Assembly: GCF_000208865.1 (NCBI RefSeq)
Contig: NC_018388.1
Location: forward strand, 1,116,001 to 1,180,000
Source of the DNA: Neospora caninum Liverpool
Taxonomy: Eukaryota; Apicomplexa; Conoidasida; Eucoccidiorida; Sarcocystidae
Reading direction: 5' to 3'
DNA length: 64,000 bases
Shown: positions 28,514 through 41,500 of the stretch, one piece after another
Position numbering within the stretch: the stretch's first letter is position 1
Layout: every line of letters begins with the position of its first letter
Position numbers and translations under genes: made by a program
Notes under the pieces: model-generated
Told to the model about the DNA's origin: nothing
The model's input: only the letters and a program-made list of their open reading frames with translations
The model's database searches: none

Positions 28514-30817
28514 TCTTGACTGCCTCGCGTTCAGCGTGAAGCTGCAAACCATTTCTCCGTCCGCGTGCTCGACTAGAAAGAGAAAGGCATTCGTGAATGA
28601 AGCAGCAAGAGAAAGTACGCGTCTTGCCTAGCGCCCCTTAGGTAGAAAAGCGCAAGATTCTGCAGGGAAAGCATCCCTGGAAGCGAGACCCGGTGACCTT
28701 CTTTCTCTCGCGCCTTGCTCGGCAGCCCAGAGCGAGGAGGACCGTCCAGAGACTCCTGCGTGCGCAAAGTTGGCGCACGCCGTCTCAACTGCTCTGCCGG
28801 AATCGCCGTCCTTGCTCTGGACTACTGAAAAGGGGACCCATCCTGGCTGCAATCGATCCACTGGCAACTGTTGTGCCTGCATTTCTCAAATGCGGTGGTG
28901 GGCTACGCCATCACAATGGTTTTCGGGTAAAGCAACCAATTCAAAGCGGGGAGGCTTCAGTCTGCTTGGAGTACGGGTTGTGGCTACCGGAACGAAATGA
29001 CACGAGAAAACGCAAAACGAAGTCCACCAAGAGGCACTGCGGTGTCTTCAGGCTAGGATGGCGCTCCCGTACTTCAAGAGGCTGCAGCGCAGGGGTGTTG
29101 GGCTGAGCGGCAGCGAGCTACGGAGGAACCGGCTCTTCGAAAAGGATTGAAGGGCGGCAGCAGTGCGTAAATTTTGAGGAGCGGAAAGGCCGAAGATGTT
29201 CTCTATGATCATAGGGAACTGAAACGGAGAAGAAGTGAAATGCATCGAAGACTCAACAGCTCTGACACTTCAGCAGCAGACAGCGGAACAGCTCTTTCAT
29301 CGACGGCTGCGTAGACGAAGTAAACCGGAAACGTTTGTGAAGGAACATCAGAAGGGATGTGATTTCTGTTCAAAGAGAGGCTATGTGTGTGGTGTCTCAG
29401 TGAATTAATGGTTTGCCCGATTTTCCTCGCTTTCGAGGACTTCTGCAAAAGCAGCAGACGTCCACAACGAGGCGACGTTCTACAGCAACCCAGTGCCAGT
29501 CTCGCATCGGTGTATTCAGGGCTTAGTTTGTGTGTGAATTTCAGGAGCCAAACAGCAGAGTAGGCCAGCTGCGACGGAGAAATGAGCGTTTATTCCCAGG
29601 CAGTGCACCGGTATAAACGCCAAACTTTGCCGTTACGCGGAAGCCGCGACAACGTAAAGTTCCTTCAGTCCGTTAACAACTTGCTAGCAACAACAAACGA
29701 AAAGAAGAACTGGCAAAATGGTACCCTGTGCTGGAAATCGCGTGTATAGCCAACAACTCCGTAAATCATGTTCACGTGAGAAATTTTGGGATGACTTGAC
29801 TGTGGCCGGGAGCTACGCACCACGATTGGAAGGCCAAGCCAGTAACCGGGGACATTGAGAGAGGCATAAGCCTTGTCGAATATGCTGGCCTGCATGACTG
29901 TGGATTGCGTATTTCCATGAAAAGACATCTCCGAGCCGAACGTTATTTAGTGGGTGTTTGGGGCGTCAGTGTCTTCGGTGTCAAGTTCTCGCAGGCTGTT
30001 GCTGCAGCGAACGGGTAGGTGTGTTTGCTGCCTCAGCGCTACACGAATCGAAGGGAAGTACGGAGTAAGGGAAGCGTTTGAACATGTATCCTCACAGTTG
30101 GAGGCTCTGTGAGAGAATCAAGGAAGTATTGTACGTAGACGATGGACGCGAGAAAACGACTACATGACCATGCGACCGGCCGAGACGACAGACCACGAAG
30201 CTGGCCCCTCGAGCTACTGTGGGAGTGCGCAAGAGATCATTGCCTTGTATCGAAAAGACAAAGTGTTTACTAACATCGGAGTCTTGCCTCTAGATGGTCA
30301 TCAAGAACAATGCAGAAACGTGCTTCTCATCCACCACCTCCCCTCCTGCACGTCGTCGACCCCTCTCTGTGACAGATGAACTAACCACAAGAAGCGGGAT
30401 CCTCCATGACAATGTGCCGATATCGCAAGAACCTTTGCAACTGGCAAACGTGCTGCGAGGGAGAAAGGAGCGAAAAGGGAGCGCGCGAGACAAACTCTCC
30501 GTCGCGTTTTTCGCTGACTCCCTGCTGCAGATGAAAGCCAAACAGTACGCATTCGTAGGGAGGAATCAACTGAAGTGCTAATGCCAGGGTTGAACTCGGT
30601 GGAGAATTCGGCGCGCGTACATGGCAAATGTCCAGACGGCGCACGCGAGAATGCCGACGCATATATGCACTTGCGGGTGATTGGTGGCCTGTCGCCTTGG
30701 CGTGCCGCAGACTATGCCGAAATGTGTCTTTAGGTCGATAAGCACACAGCTGGGTGCATAAGCATGCGCCACCACACCAGATGTGGCGACACTAGACGTG
30801 CGCGTACTTCCCATATA

Positions 30818-30820
<3 letters not shown>

Positions 30821-30850
<30 letters not shown>
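30821..30850. repeat. (AT)15 microsatellite
   Basis: Fifteen AT units in intergenic DNA, about 100 bases before the open frame at 30947. Confidence 0.95.
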
Positions 30851-30852
<2 letters not shown>

Positions 30853-32834
30853 GTAATTTCTACAGTTCTACTCGTGGAGGTCCCAGCATTATGCGTACAT
30901 CTCCAATTATCCGGATGCCATCGGTCAATCCCTACGAATTCATCTCTTGCCAAGAGCAGTCTACCACTCGTTTTCTTACCGAGATACGTCGGAAAGACGG
31001 TGGAAACTATTTACTACATCTGAAATCCAGAGCGCCCCGAGGACACACCAAGCCGTACGTGTTTACCTCGAGACTGACGATATTCGAGAGTTCCACGGTG
31101 TGCCTTTTTCTCGACCGCTCCTCCAGTCTATGCCTTTGAAATCTCGACCGCTGATCGGTCTGTCCGATCTGTGTTACAAATTACGCGTAGGCGGTTCAAA
31201 AACAAGTGTCTGTCATCCCTTTTTCTACCATGGGAAGCTGACGCACCAACACGAAAAGACCAACTCCGCGCATTGCTTTGGCCTTAGCACCTATCTCGGT
31301 TCCTTCCCTTTTGGCCTGCTCAACCTGGAGAAAACCGAGGACGGGATGCAGCCGAGCGTCCGAGAAGGCGAAAAGAAACAAAAGGAATCGAAAACGGAAG
31401 AGCTTAACATCCACTTTTTCCTGCACACAGAAAAGTGGCCGTCCACGTGCATACGTACGTTGGCGCAGACAAATCACTTTGGGCAGCAGGTCCGGGAAAT
31501 GCAGGGAACATTCGACAGAGCTGACGTCAAACGAAAACGCCAGTTCCTCTTGTTCCCCGCCTGCTCACGGCCACGGTCATCCACGAGGTGTCATCAGGCA
31601 CAACGGAGCACGATGGTGAACCGTGTTTTACAAACATTCATGCACTCGGGACGCTGTACATATATATACATGTGATCTTCCCTCGGGTTGCATCAACAGC
31701 CTCCGTAGTCAAGGCATTGGGACAAGAGAGCAAAGGCAAGGAAACGTCCAACTCATGAAGTTTGCCTTCTCCAAACAAATTCACCCGGAATTTCGGGTCT
31801 TGCAAAAATAGGAGTCGCATAACTTGCAGATCAGACAGTGTACAGCGTGGCAGCCCGCAACACGCACGGAAACTCAGTCTATTGTTCCCGCTTCAGTTAT
31901 TGCCATCGACGATACACCACCTAGCCTGGGGCGAGCAGTGCGAATTACATGCATGATTATCTCTGTTATATTAATACGTGATGTTCAATTGGTTCCATTT
32001 CCACTGAGAGTTCTTTAGCACCCAGAAGCGACGCGGCCACAAAAACGCCTTTCGGCGCCTCGGGTTGTTTCTGGAGGCTTGCTTCAAAATGCTCAACCAG
32101 AACTCAATCCACTAGGCGGGTTCACCCTTGGCTGATCCTCGCTTCCTTCCTGCGAATTCTCGAGGTTCCAGGTAACACCTGTGAATCGTGCGCCCGAACC
32201 AGGATTTCCACATAGAGAAAAAATCTCCCTTCTCCCGGCCCCTACCCTCCGGGGTACCATCGCTCTTCAATCTGGCGAATCGGTCCCTCACCCCCCTACT
32301 TCCATGCATTCTTCCGGAGTTCCCTTCCGAGGCATCTCGAGGCAACCCCTGTAACCAACTCTGGCATCGGCGGCGCTTTTCCTCTCCCAGTCCAAGGATC
32401 GTCCTTTCGTTCACTTTACATCGCGCGCGACACGTGAGTCCCACGCACGCCCAGACACATGGGCTAGCTGTTGCCTTCCCGGTGAATCCCGACCGACATA
32501 AAACGAGCACCGACACCTGCACTCAACACCCGAGCAAGACCTGCCGCATGCAGGGGACCGACGGAGAGTGTTGTTTACCGCTCAGAGGCAGCAATGGGCG
32601 CGCACACTCCGTCGCGTGTCTAAATTCCGCGTCCCTCCTGTCGAAGCAGTGAGCAAAAACGTTCTCCAGGAACCACACGGAAGACTTTGCAACGTGCGGG
32701 TCCGAGTGCACCTGGCAGCCGAACCTGTAGTCGACAAAATTTGCATGATGGAAACCAGGCGTCCTCAGCAGCTTGCGTTTCCTGGGAGTTTGTGCAGAAA
32801 GGGACACTGCTGGCACGCGTGTGAACGTGTTTCC

Positions 32835-35552
32835 CTAGAGATCGTGGCCCACCATTCCAAAGTGGCTACCGCACTCCAGCTCGTAATCGATGCCGTCGTC
32901 AGTCGGGTCATCGAACGACCGCATAGTGATGCCTCGACACGCTTTGCCGTGTCCGGCAGCTTGCGCCCCTGTCTGTACACCTGCAGTGGCAGCCTGTGTC
33001 TGTACACTCGGAAGAGGCAGGAACCCGGAGAAACCAAAAGACACAGCCGCAGTGCTCCTCTGCGCTCCGTTCTTCTCCGCCATCGCCATAGGACAGCCAT
33101 GAAGCTGCAACCTGTTGAACTCTGACAGCAGCCGCGCTTCCTGTCTCTCCGACTCATGTCGTTCGTCCATCTGTTCTGCTGGGCTATCTGTGCCGCAGAG
33201 GTCCACCGTTCCGCTCTCCTGCGCGAGGCACGACGACAACTGCTCTTCCTCCGACTGAAGAACGAGTGCCCGTGCAACCATCGCGTCACTTCCAAGAATC
33301 TCCCCGCCGCCCTCGTTTCCGTCTTCCTGTGTGCCCCGCCTCACAGGGCTCAGGCCGTCTGAAAAAGCATCGCGCGACGCAGCTCCTGAGTGGTGCGGTC
33401 GGAAAGCGCTCGACTTGACTCTCACGCGCGTGGAGAAGTCGACTGTGTTGTGTTTCTGCAGGCCGGGAAACGTCGAGACGTTGCTGTAGATACACTGGAG
33501 CTGCAGAGACGAGAGTGCGGAGGACGGAATGTACGGCTGAAAGGGGGACTGTCTCAAGCCCAGGAGGTCGTCGACAACTGGCGACAGCAGGCACGTGGAG
33601 ATCATGATAACGCGACAAAACGGAGGCAGGGCGGACGCGCCTCTGCTGATCGCGGATGAAACTGCTCCTCCGCCATGTAGCGACAGCCCACTAAGCGCCT
33701 CCGCGGCAGCGTCCACACTCTCGCTCTGTTGCCCATCACCTGCGATCTTTGGAGTCCGGCGACGGCAGAGCGCCCGAATGCACGCGGCTGTATTCTCGAT
33801 GGCAGCCACCGTGACGGTTTTTGTGTCGCAGACGATGATATCGAACTCGCCATAAAGATGCGCGGGCAGCCTCGAAGGTTTGCCATCCCCACCCTGCGAA
33901 GACATGTCGGACATCCCCTCATTCACCGACGCCACCGCCTCAGACGCCTCCTCCGCTTTCCGGCTCGCTATGCCTCGCTCCACTTCCCCTGCGCACTCCG
34001 AGCACTCAATGGGGACGAAGGCAGGGGAAGTGCCGAGAGCGAGCGCATCCGCGTCCAGGAGAACGGCCCCGTTTTTCAGATGCGGTGGCAGCTGGTCGTA
34101 CAGCGCAGGCACGGAGAGAAGGCAGGTGCGAGGAGCCGGCTCCGGTGGAGGAAACGCCGCGCGGATTTCGTCGTAGGCATGCACGCAAGCTCCTATGAGT
34201 GTCCCGAGTGTGCACGGCGAGAACCACTCGGGCCGCAGTCGCAGCTCCTGCACAGATTTCACCTGGCCGGCCGGCGAGGGACACTCAGCAGGCGAGGAGG
34301 CCTCGCTGTCTCCTGCCCCCGGATGGCAGAGCGAGGACCAGACGGCGCCTCCCCCGTCCTTGTCGCCTTTCGCGCTCGGTTCCTCTGCGTTGCTGCTTCT
34401 GCGCGAGGAGGTCGACGCCACACTGTAGCGCCGTGCATGCGCACTCCAGCTCGGGCACAAGGACGAAGCACTCGGGCCGCTTTGAAAGGCAGACGGGAAG
34501 AAAGGCTGGCGCACTGCAGGCGGTGGAACGGGCAGGGACACTGCGGGACTCAAAAAGGAAGACGTCGCGACGCCCTGGGGCTCCGGCAGCGGCTCGAGGT
34601 TCGGGGAGCTTTCTGGAGTGGATCGAAGAGAGGACTGCACAGATCGCAGGACCGACATGCAGGCCTTCCTTCTTCTTCGCGCTTCGCGGTCTTTGTCCAG
34701 CGAAGGTGTGGGAAGTGACCCCAGCGAGAGCGCAGGCGGCGGCACAGTCATGGAAGTGTGGTAACACAGCGAGTAGCAGCCGCTGTCGATGTACACCGGC
34801 GGCGACGGCTTCTCGGGTTCGTCCTTGGACGAGGAAACAACTACTGAAAAAGGCGCCGACCCTCCCCCAGCGCTCTGTCCTCCCGGCAAGTGTGTCTCAC
34901 TCGGTTTCGAGCCAGGCGCGGCCTGACCGGAAGTGTCCAACGGAGCGACCCGGGTGGACGGCCGCGACAGGGCGGGAAACGAGGGAGGAAATCCTGCAGA
35001 AAGTGCGGCCAAATCAAAGGCGTCGCCACCTCGCAGTGAGGCACGGAAGCCGGAGAAACTCGCACATGCGCTTTCCGAAGCCTGCACACTTCCGTCCACA
35101 TGCACACTGCGGCGCCTCTTTGCGGGCCCAGAGATGGTGCCCGACACGGAGTCGCCGCCCAAAAATCCAGAGTCGAAAGCACTGTCGGCTTCGCGTTCCG
35201 GATGGAGGAAACGCGGCGAAGACGGCGTTGAAACCGAAGAAGTCGTTCGACTGTGCAGGCTCGGAACAGACAGAAGGGCGGGGTGGGGGTGCGCCGATTC
35301 CAGCAAACAGGCGTCTCCGTTCACCCCCGTAGCGGGAGTCGGAAGCAAGGGATTCGGCTGGCCAACTCCGTGGTTGTAAGCGAAGGGATTCACCCCGGCT
35401 CCAGTCGCATAGGAACCTTCGTCCGCGACTTCGATTCGAGGCAGTCTACAGGAGGACCACCGACCAGAGAGCCTCGGCATCCGGCGAGCCGACGCCCGGC
35501 TGGCCCGCGAATTCTCTTTCACATCGAGAGAGCGGGGAGACTCCGCAGCCAT
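32835..35552 (-). CDS. Hypothetical protein of 905 residues, intronless
   Basis: I do not recognise this protein. The frame opens at an ATG (35552) in the context gacacgATGG and runs without a stop to 32835. The first ~420 residues are Ser/Pro/Ala/Gly-rich and low in complexity. A better-ordered part follows (about residues 430-690). It begins with RPEWFSPCTLGTLIGACVHA, then has alternating hydrophobic segments such as YGEFDIIVCDTKTV and CRVIMISTCLLSP. These look like parallel beta-strands of an alpha/beta fold, but no nucleotide-binding glycine loop is visible. The C-terminal ~200 residues are again Gly/Ser/Glu-rich, ending in a short acidic segment. No signal peptide or membrane segment was seen. 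Long frames on the opposite strand (33729-34718, 34199-35332) are Arg-rich shadows. A further exon beyond 32835 cannot be excluded. Confidence 0.8.
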   Translation of the reverse strand: MAAESPRSLDVKENSRASRASARRMPRLSGRWSSCRLPRIEVADEGSYATGAGVNPFAYNHGVGQPNPLLPTPATGVNGDACLLESAHPHPALLSVPSLHSRTTSSVSTPSSPRFLHPEREADSAFDSGFLGGDSVSGTISGPAKRRRSVHVDGSVQASESACASFSGFRASLRGGDAFDLAALSAGFPPSFPALSRPSTRVAPLDTSGQAAPGSKPSETHLPGGQSAGGGSAPFSVVVSSSKDEPEKPSPPVYIDSGCYSLCYHTSMTVPPPALSLGSLPTPSLDKDREARRRRKACMSVLRSVQSSLRSTPESSPNLEPLPEPQGVATSSFLSPAVSLPVPPPAVRQPFFPSAFQSGPSASSLCPSWSAHARRYSVASTSSRRSSNAEEPSAKGDKDGGGAVWSSLCHPGAGDSEASSPAECPSPAGQVKSVQELRLRPEWFSPCTLGTLIGACVHAYDEIRAAFPPPEPAPRTCLLSVPALYDQLPPHLKNGAVLLDADALALGTSPAFVPIECSECAGEVERGIASRKAEEASEAVASVNEGMSDMSSQGGDGKPSRLPAHLYGEFDIIVCDTKTVTVAAIENTAACIRALCRRRTPKIAGDGQQSESVDAAAEALSGLSLHGGGAVSSAISRGASALPPFCRVIMISTCLLSPVVDDLLGLRQSPFQPYIPSSALSSLQLQCIYSNVSTFPGLQKHNTVDFSTRVRVKSSAFRPHHSGAASRDAFSDGLSPVRRGTQEDGNEGGGEILGSDAMVARALVLQSEEEQLSSCLAQESGTVDLCGTDSPAEQMDERHESERQEARLLSEFNRLQLHGCPMAMAEKNGAQRSTAAVSFGFSGFLPLPSVQTQAATAGVQTGAQAAGHGKACRGITMRSFDDPTDDGIDYELECGSHFGMVGHDL

Positions 35553-38500
35553 CGTGTCTTCCCTTTGGTTTCACATTCACCTGGACGCGGCTTTGACCAC
35601 ACGGATGAACTGAAACGGTGCGGAGGAAGATCGGGAGAGAGGAAACGGGCGCGCCGCACCGAGAGGCAACGGTATCTGCCTCTCAGAATGTTTCGATTGA
35701 GATGTGCAGCTTGGCAGAAGACCCACTGGGAGGCGCGATGAAAAAAGGCGGCAAAAATGGAAATGGACAGCCCTTGATCTCAGGGGAAGTATGGCATGGT
35801 GCAGGAGACACGAGGAGTCCGGCATCTGGGAACAAAGCTTGCCGCAAGCGACCAGCTGCGTTTGATTTGACGTACGACGCAGGAAGTGAACGCAACAGAC
35901 CTGAGGATTGCAGGAGAGAAAACGAAAAAACGAAGCAAAAAAGACGGAAGCTTCAGGCGGCAGATACTTTTCACAAACAGCGCCGACCAACGCGGGGCTG
36001 GGCCTTCACGGCTCGCCAAAAAGTTCTGCCGCGGCGTGGAGAAATCTAGACCGAAGACAGAGCGCACAAAATTGAGCTCGGCTTCCTCTAGAGGGGAACA
36101 ACAAAAGGGAGGTGAATGCCGCAATGAGGAAGAAATGAAACAGACACGGCGGGCGGCCCATAGACACACCGAAAATCTGCTCCTACCGCAGTGCCAAACG
36201 TGCCACGAACGCAAAACGATGACCTGGGTTTCCTCTCGGCGGCACTGAAACAGTGGGGGGGTAGTCTGTTTTCCCGCAAGGAAACCACACTTTGAGCAAA
36301 CGGATAATCAGTGTTTGCAAAAAAGTTTATCTAAAAGACGAAGAGGTGAAAGCCAATGAGATGAGACAGAATAATCGTTAAAGAGCTGTGAACGTGCAGC
36401 GAAACTGCGCCGCGGAGTGGGAAGAGTCCAGCAACAGCAGTCGAGCACGACAAACTTTTCTTGGCCTCTCTTCCGGTTTTAGACTCAATGCTTTACAGCC
36501 AAAACGTTGACAGCCGAGAAAATCAACAGTTATCTGCAAAAGCTTTTCGTCCCCCCTTGCAGAGCCATTTGTGTCTCATCACTTGCTTCTATTTGACCAA
36601 GTCCAGACCCCTGCGCGCTAAGCCGCTAGTTGCTCGCCCGCGGGGTCCCAGCGCGCTGTCCCCACCTACTTTAAAAAGTCATCAAAACTGCTTGGTCACC
36701 GCTCGTCGAGGAATCTCCCACATTCTTGGCTTTCCTGCGCAAACACGGTTCGCAAGATCGCTGAAACCTATTCTTTGTATGGCACAAGCGAAAATACCGA
36801 AGTGGACGAGCTACACGGATCCGCTGCGACACAAGCTCCACTTCCATGTTCCAGAGACATCTGTGCGAGCAGACTGCAAATAGTACGACGCTTGTCGACC
36901 GTCCATTTGCTAAGCAGGGTGCGTTGTTGTGGTACATTGAATATGGCAACGGACGAGAAAAGAGGCGAGTTCCAAAGGAGAACTGTGATCTTGCAGGTTG
37001 CAACAGCAGCTTTGCGATACACTGTGAACATACGGATACAGCTGTGGCGGGCGACCAGCCCGCACGTTTGAAAACGTGTGAGTCCATCTGGGAAGGAAAT
37101 CTCCCCTAGATTGCGTGGGCTGTAGAACGAAATTGGGGTTCTCTTCTCTACTGCACCCGACGTCGGAGATAGGACCCCATTCACTTGAATGTGTGACACC
37201 CGCTGAATATGCATGGACCGTCGCAGTTCAATTGGAACGCTAGCACACTCTTCGTGTGTCACATATCCAACTCTTTGGTAACAGCACGACAACTAGATGA
37301 GCGCGCGGGTATTCCCAAAGCTGTGGACGCTAAAGCCAATTTCGCTGTATGCCGAAAATTCACGAGTCACGTCATGCAGTGCCAGTTACACAGAAGGAAT
37401 CTAGACTTCAGAGTACAGGGATAAGCAAGAAAAGCCCGCCCGTCAGCGCAACAGGCGTGACCTCTTACCTTTATGACGACAAAATCATCTCTTTCCTCGT
37501 CTCTAAGGGATTGTAACCAATTGATGCCCGTCGTGATGGACAGGGGCTGCCCTAGGATGTGCCGGCGGGAAAACAGTTGAAATCTGGCGGGGAAAGTTGG
37601 GGAGAAAGGGAGCACGTTGGAGGAAGGGGCATCCCTTTACCTGTTTTGCAATTACGAAGGAGGAGAAAGACGTACAAGTTGGGTACTCCAGTTGGGTTAT
37701 CGGAACAAAAACTATATTAGTCGAGCGGCTCCTACAAAAGGTATACACCTCAAACAAGTACACCCTGGAAGCACTGTCAGAGGAGACTATCCGATTACCC
37801 TTTGGTTTTTGCTGGTAGAGAAGGGTCCACATGTGCAGCACACTTCGGCCGGTCCACAGGACGTGTTGCCTCTGCAGGGGAAAGTTGAGGAATCATAGTT
37901 CAATGTATCCGCTTATTGTTGCCTCAGGGGCAAACGTTGACTTCTCCTTCCGACAAGCGCACCTCACCGTTCTCGTGACGCCTCCACTTTACCAGTTAAA
38001 TCTAGTCTCAAGTAGCTGAACCCGGAAACGACTGGGGCTGAAGCACGTGTGGGGCAGCTGGAGCTGAGAGGCCGTGTGTGCGTGTGTGGTGTTGATGGAT
38101 CACGGGTCTTGCATGCACCAGTATACGCCTATCAGCAGAGCTTCAAAACCAAAGTGGAGAAATAGGGAATTGATACAGAACCTTTTTTCTAGCTAAGAAG
38201 CGAAAGGCACTTCATATGGACTTGTGACGGAGAGGCGGCGGTAACGATTAGGGCAATGCACTCGGGAGCGTTCGTCGAAATGACATTGAATTTCACCAAG
38301 GCAAATTCCGCAAGGTGATGTTATCCACAGTTTGTTGGTTTTCCACCGTTTCTCGCATGCGCACATGATGGCAGCATGCTGATTGCTCCTCCTATAGGGC
38401 CCGGGCAAACGGGGGCCTGCTCATTTCCTAGGGATTAGTACGTGAGGATGAAGTACGATTTGTCTGTGTCCTGTGACGGATGAATAAGTTCAGTTACCAC

Positions 38501-41500
38501 GCACCTTTGTGCACAGAGCGAAACAAGATTGAACTGGATTCCCTCTGTTCCAGGTTCCCATGTCCGTGCACGATCGACTACGGCTCAGCCCGTCGTGTCC
38601 TCTTTCTCCGCCAGGGAAAGCTGGTCATTTCCATACCCATCCTCCACAGTTCACTCAACGACGTCCGTCAGTGAAATCTCATGCCTTGACACTACCATAT
38701 GTGTGGGGTAAGCTAAGGCTTTTGGGGTAATAGCAGCGACGTTTAGAACATCTAATGCCCCGAATTCGAAGTCCATCCCCCAAGCTGTGGCGCGAGAGTC
38801 AGCTACTCAACCAGAAGTACCACAGCGAGATATCCTGTCGCCAGGGGTGGTTTTGACGCTTAGAAGTAGAAGAATGCTTTTTAATAGAATCCATCTGGCA
38901 ATAGATTACGTCAGTGTTTCCATTCTTCCACCTGCACGAGGACACCCTGCTTCTTCCGGCGGCAACACCCGCCGGTACCATATATTCCGAGAGCAGTTTC
39001 AGTAGAGCACAAATATCTTCACTCAATCTGTTCCACGGTGAAATTATAGGGCAATGAACGCAGAAACGCCGATCTACGAATCAGCCCCCTGGATTGAAAC
39101 TGCGCCGAGATGTTGCAGGCTCTTCAACTAAGACAGTTCCGCCTTGATGTATTCTGATATTTCTGGCGAGCTACTACATTCACAGTCGTTTTGCGATTCA
39201 GGATACGTGCAGCTTCTTATCTAGAGTCTCGGTCCAAATGGATTGAGCCACAAGAGAGTACCAGCGAAAGAACTATAGCCTGTCTCCTCGAACGCGCTGG
39301 CCTAGTACGACAGGTTACCCGTGTTCTGTGAAAGCATAATAACTTAAAAATGCTTGCGAATTGTGGTGTGGAAGTACTAGCTAGCCCCTTGGAAGTAACC
39401 TTTTTTCTCAGTGCGGCTCAAAGGTTGCCTGTTTGGATCGCTGTGGTGACCATCTTTCATCCGGCTTTTTCATTCCGTACTCGTGGTATGCAGCTCCAAT
39501 CGAATGAAATCTGACGGTTCAATTTCTCTTGCGCGTACTCAAAGTGGTTACCTAGGGTCTTGACGACCATCCTTTCTTGGGAGGAATGCGTTATACTACT
39601 TGGATTGGTGTTGTTTTGGTTTTACTACACAATTTGCAACACCAGACGCCTACACTGGATAAGAGCTTGGACTTTCCAGACACTACACCAGCTTGCCTGT
39701 AGTGTCCGTGTCGAATCAAAATGGCAGAGAGTTCGCCAGCTGTACTTCCGTGTTCTCGTCTGATTTTCATGTGGAAGAGAAATTTGGTTAGGACGGCGAA
39801 AATGACAGAGCCTCTAATATTTTGTGTAATTTCTCAGTTTACCAAATTTATTTTCTGCGCGTTACAGTAGGGCGGCATTGAATGGACATGTATACTCATT
39901 TCGGAACACAGTTGTTCTTATAGTGTAGGGCCTAACAATGAATGATAATTTCTTCACAAAAAGAAGAAACACTCTATTGTACTTTATTTGCACCCCTGTT
40001 TCGCTTTCTAATGCACTGTAGCAGGTGCCCGCCTGTGGAAGACGACCTTCATGCGGGGGCTATGGAGCACTAGACAGACACGACACGGGGTTAGGATAAT
40101 AAGCTTGATGTGCACTGTTGTGCATAATTCCCAAAGGTAGACCGATGAAGCAACTGCAATCAAATTCCGTGCTCCGGAGTCCCCGGTGCAAATTTAGGCC
40201 TTTTCAATGCACACGTATGCAGATCTTCTGCGTTGCCTTGCAGTCAAGGTGTGGAGAGACGACACTCTATGTGGAAAACGGTTCTAAAATGCCCTTCGTT
40301 TTTTCATCGAATGTCCCCAAAACATGTTCCCAAACCGAAGTTTTTAGTTTTCGGTTTTCAGAAGCGATGGAACGAAACCTTAAGCGCTCCCGTGGAAAGA
40401 GTGGCGCTTCCAGTTGAGCGAGACGTCAGCAGGAGCTGAACTCCGAAGGCTTCGCACCCAGAAGGGAAGTCTTTCACGTTTGAAAAATCGTCCGTTTATG
40501 ACTGTTTGCTTCGTTTGATGTAGCTCTGCATGCAACGATTACAAAATATGACGCGGAGTGCAAGAGAAATGAAAAGATCAACTGCCGACATATATGCCAC
40601 GAGAGGTTCAGCGGAATGATCGCGGTGCCCCCTTCGTGTGCCCGTCCAACTTTCCGGAGAACTTGCGTAGGCGTCGGGGTCTCTGCGCGGCTGTTCGTCT
40701 CTGCGCACGCCTATCTATTCACATAATGCACACACGTTTATTCTCTAATGCGGGAAACGAATGTATTGGCTTTCCGCATTTTTGCGAGATACAACATGAG
40801 GAGAATTCCGAGTGTTTTTAGCCCGTTGCAAAGTCGCTCGAGAAAGGTGCGTGGACAAGCTTTCGTGCCCTCGACGCGACCTCAAGACTGCGTGCACACT
40901 AGCGCCGAATTGAGATTTGCGAAGTTTACGTCCGTGCTGCTCTCTTCCTATATTCAAGTTCGGGGTAGTCGGGCAAAGATAATGCAGCGAGTAAACAGAG
41001 TTGATGCAGAAATTCTTCCTCTATTATCTCGCTCCGTTTCCCGTCTCTCCTGTGTGAACCTTGGATGTCAAGCCCTGCGTATGCGTCTTGGAATTTCTTG
41101 TCGCCGATTCCACCTTACCTTGCTACAAACAGGGGAAAAGAGAGAGGACCTCAAACAGCCGGATACAACTTCTTTTCCTTTTTTCACTGCAAGAGCAGCT
41201 GATAACTGCGTGTGCAGTTAGCGTAGAAACAGTCGTATGTCAGCGTCAGCTTAGAACGGTACATGTTGTTTGAGATTCAGTACTACGCGGCTCCATGCCC
41301 ATGACACCCCCACTGGCGCCTTCTTTCTTCAGTTTCCGTTTTGTCACCTCTCCTCTTCCCTCTCGTGTCCAGAGGCCAGCAGATGCCCTACACGCGAGTC
41401 GAGGGGGAAAAAGGGTATTTGTACCTTCCTTGTTGAAGCCGAACGTCGCAGGCTTGAGCCAGAATCTTCAACAGCTTCATACCCTAAGTAGGGTACGTCA

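Larger units (their letters stand above)
28067..32834. other. ALAD upstream region and downstream flank of the 905-residue gene; no recognised gene
   Basis: The right flank of ALAD (28067 to about 28500) is purine-rich on the + strand, so it is pyrimidine-rich in the sense of ALAD transcription, as expected for its leader and promoter. The rest should include the 3' UTR of the minus-strand gene ending at 32835. The longest frame is on the + strand at 30947-31675. It begins at TTG rather than ATG, has no domain I recognise, and is preceded by an (AT)15 tract. I cannot call it a gene. Confidence 0.5.

Noticed and set aside
33729..35332. Long plus-strand frames of 329 and 377 codons opposite the 905-residue gene
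   Set aside because: Arg-rich, no domain, and overlapping each other in different frames. The minus-strand frame is longer, starts at a good ATG and has a plausible ordered domain.
39304..39314. AGTACGACAGG, resembling the rRNA sarcin-ricin loop (AGTACGAGAGG)
   Set aside because: One mismatch at a highly conserved base and no other rRNA similarity around it that I can recognise; an organellar rRNA fragment is not supported.
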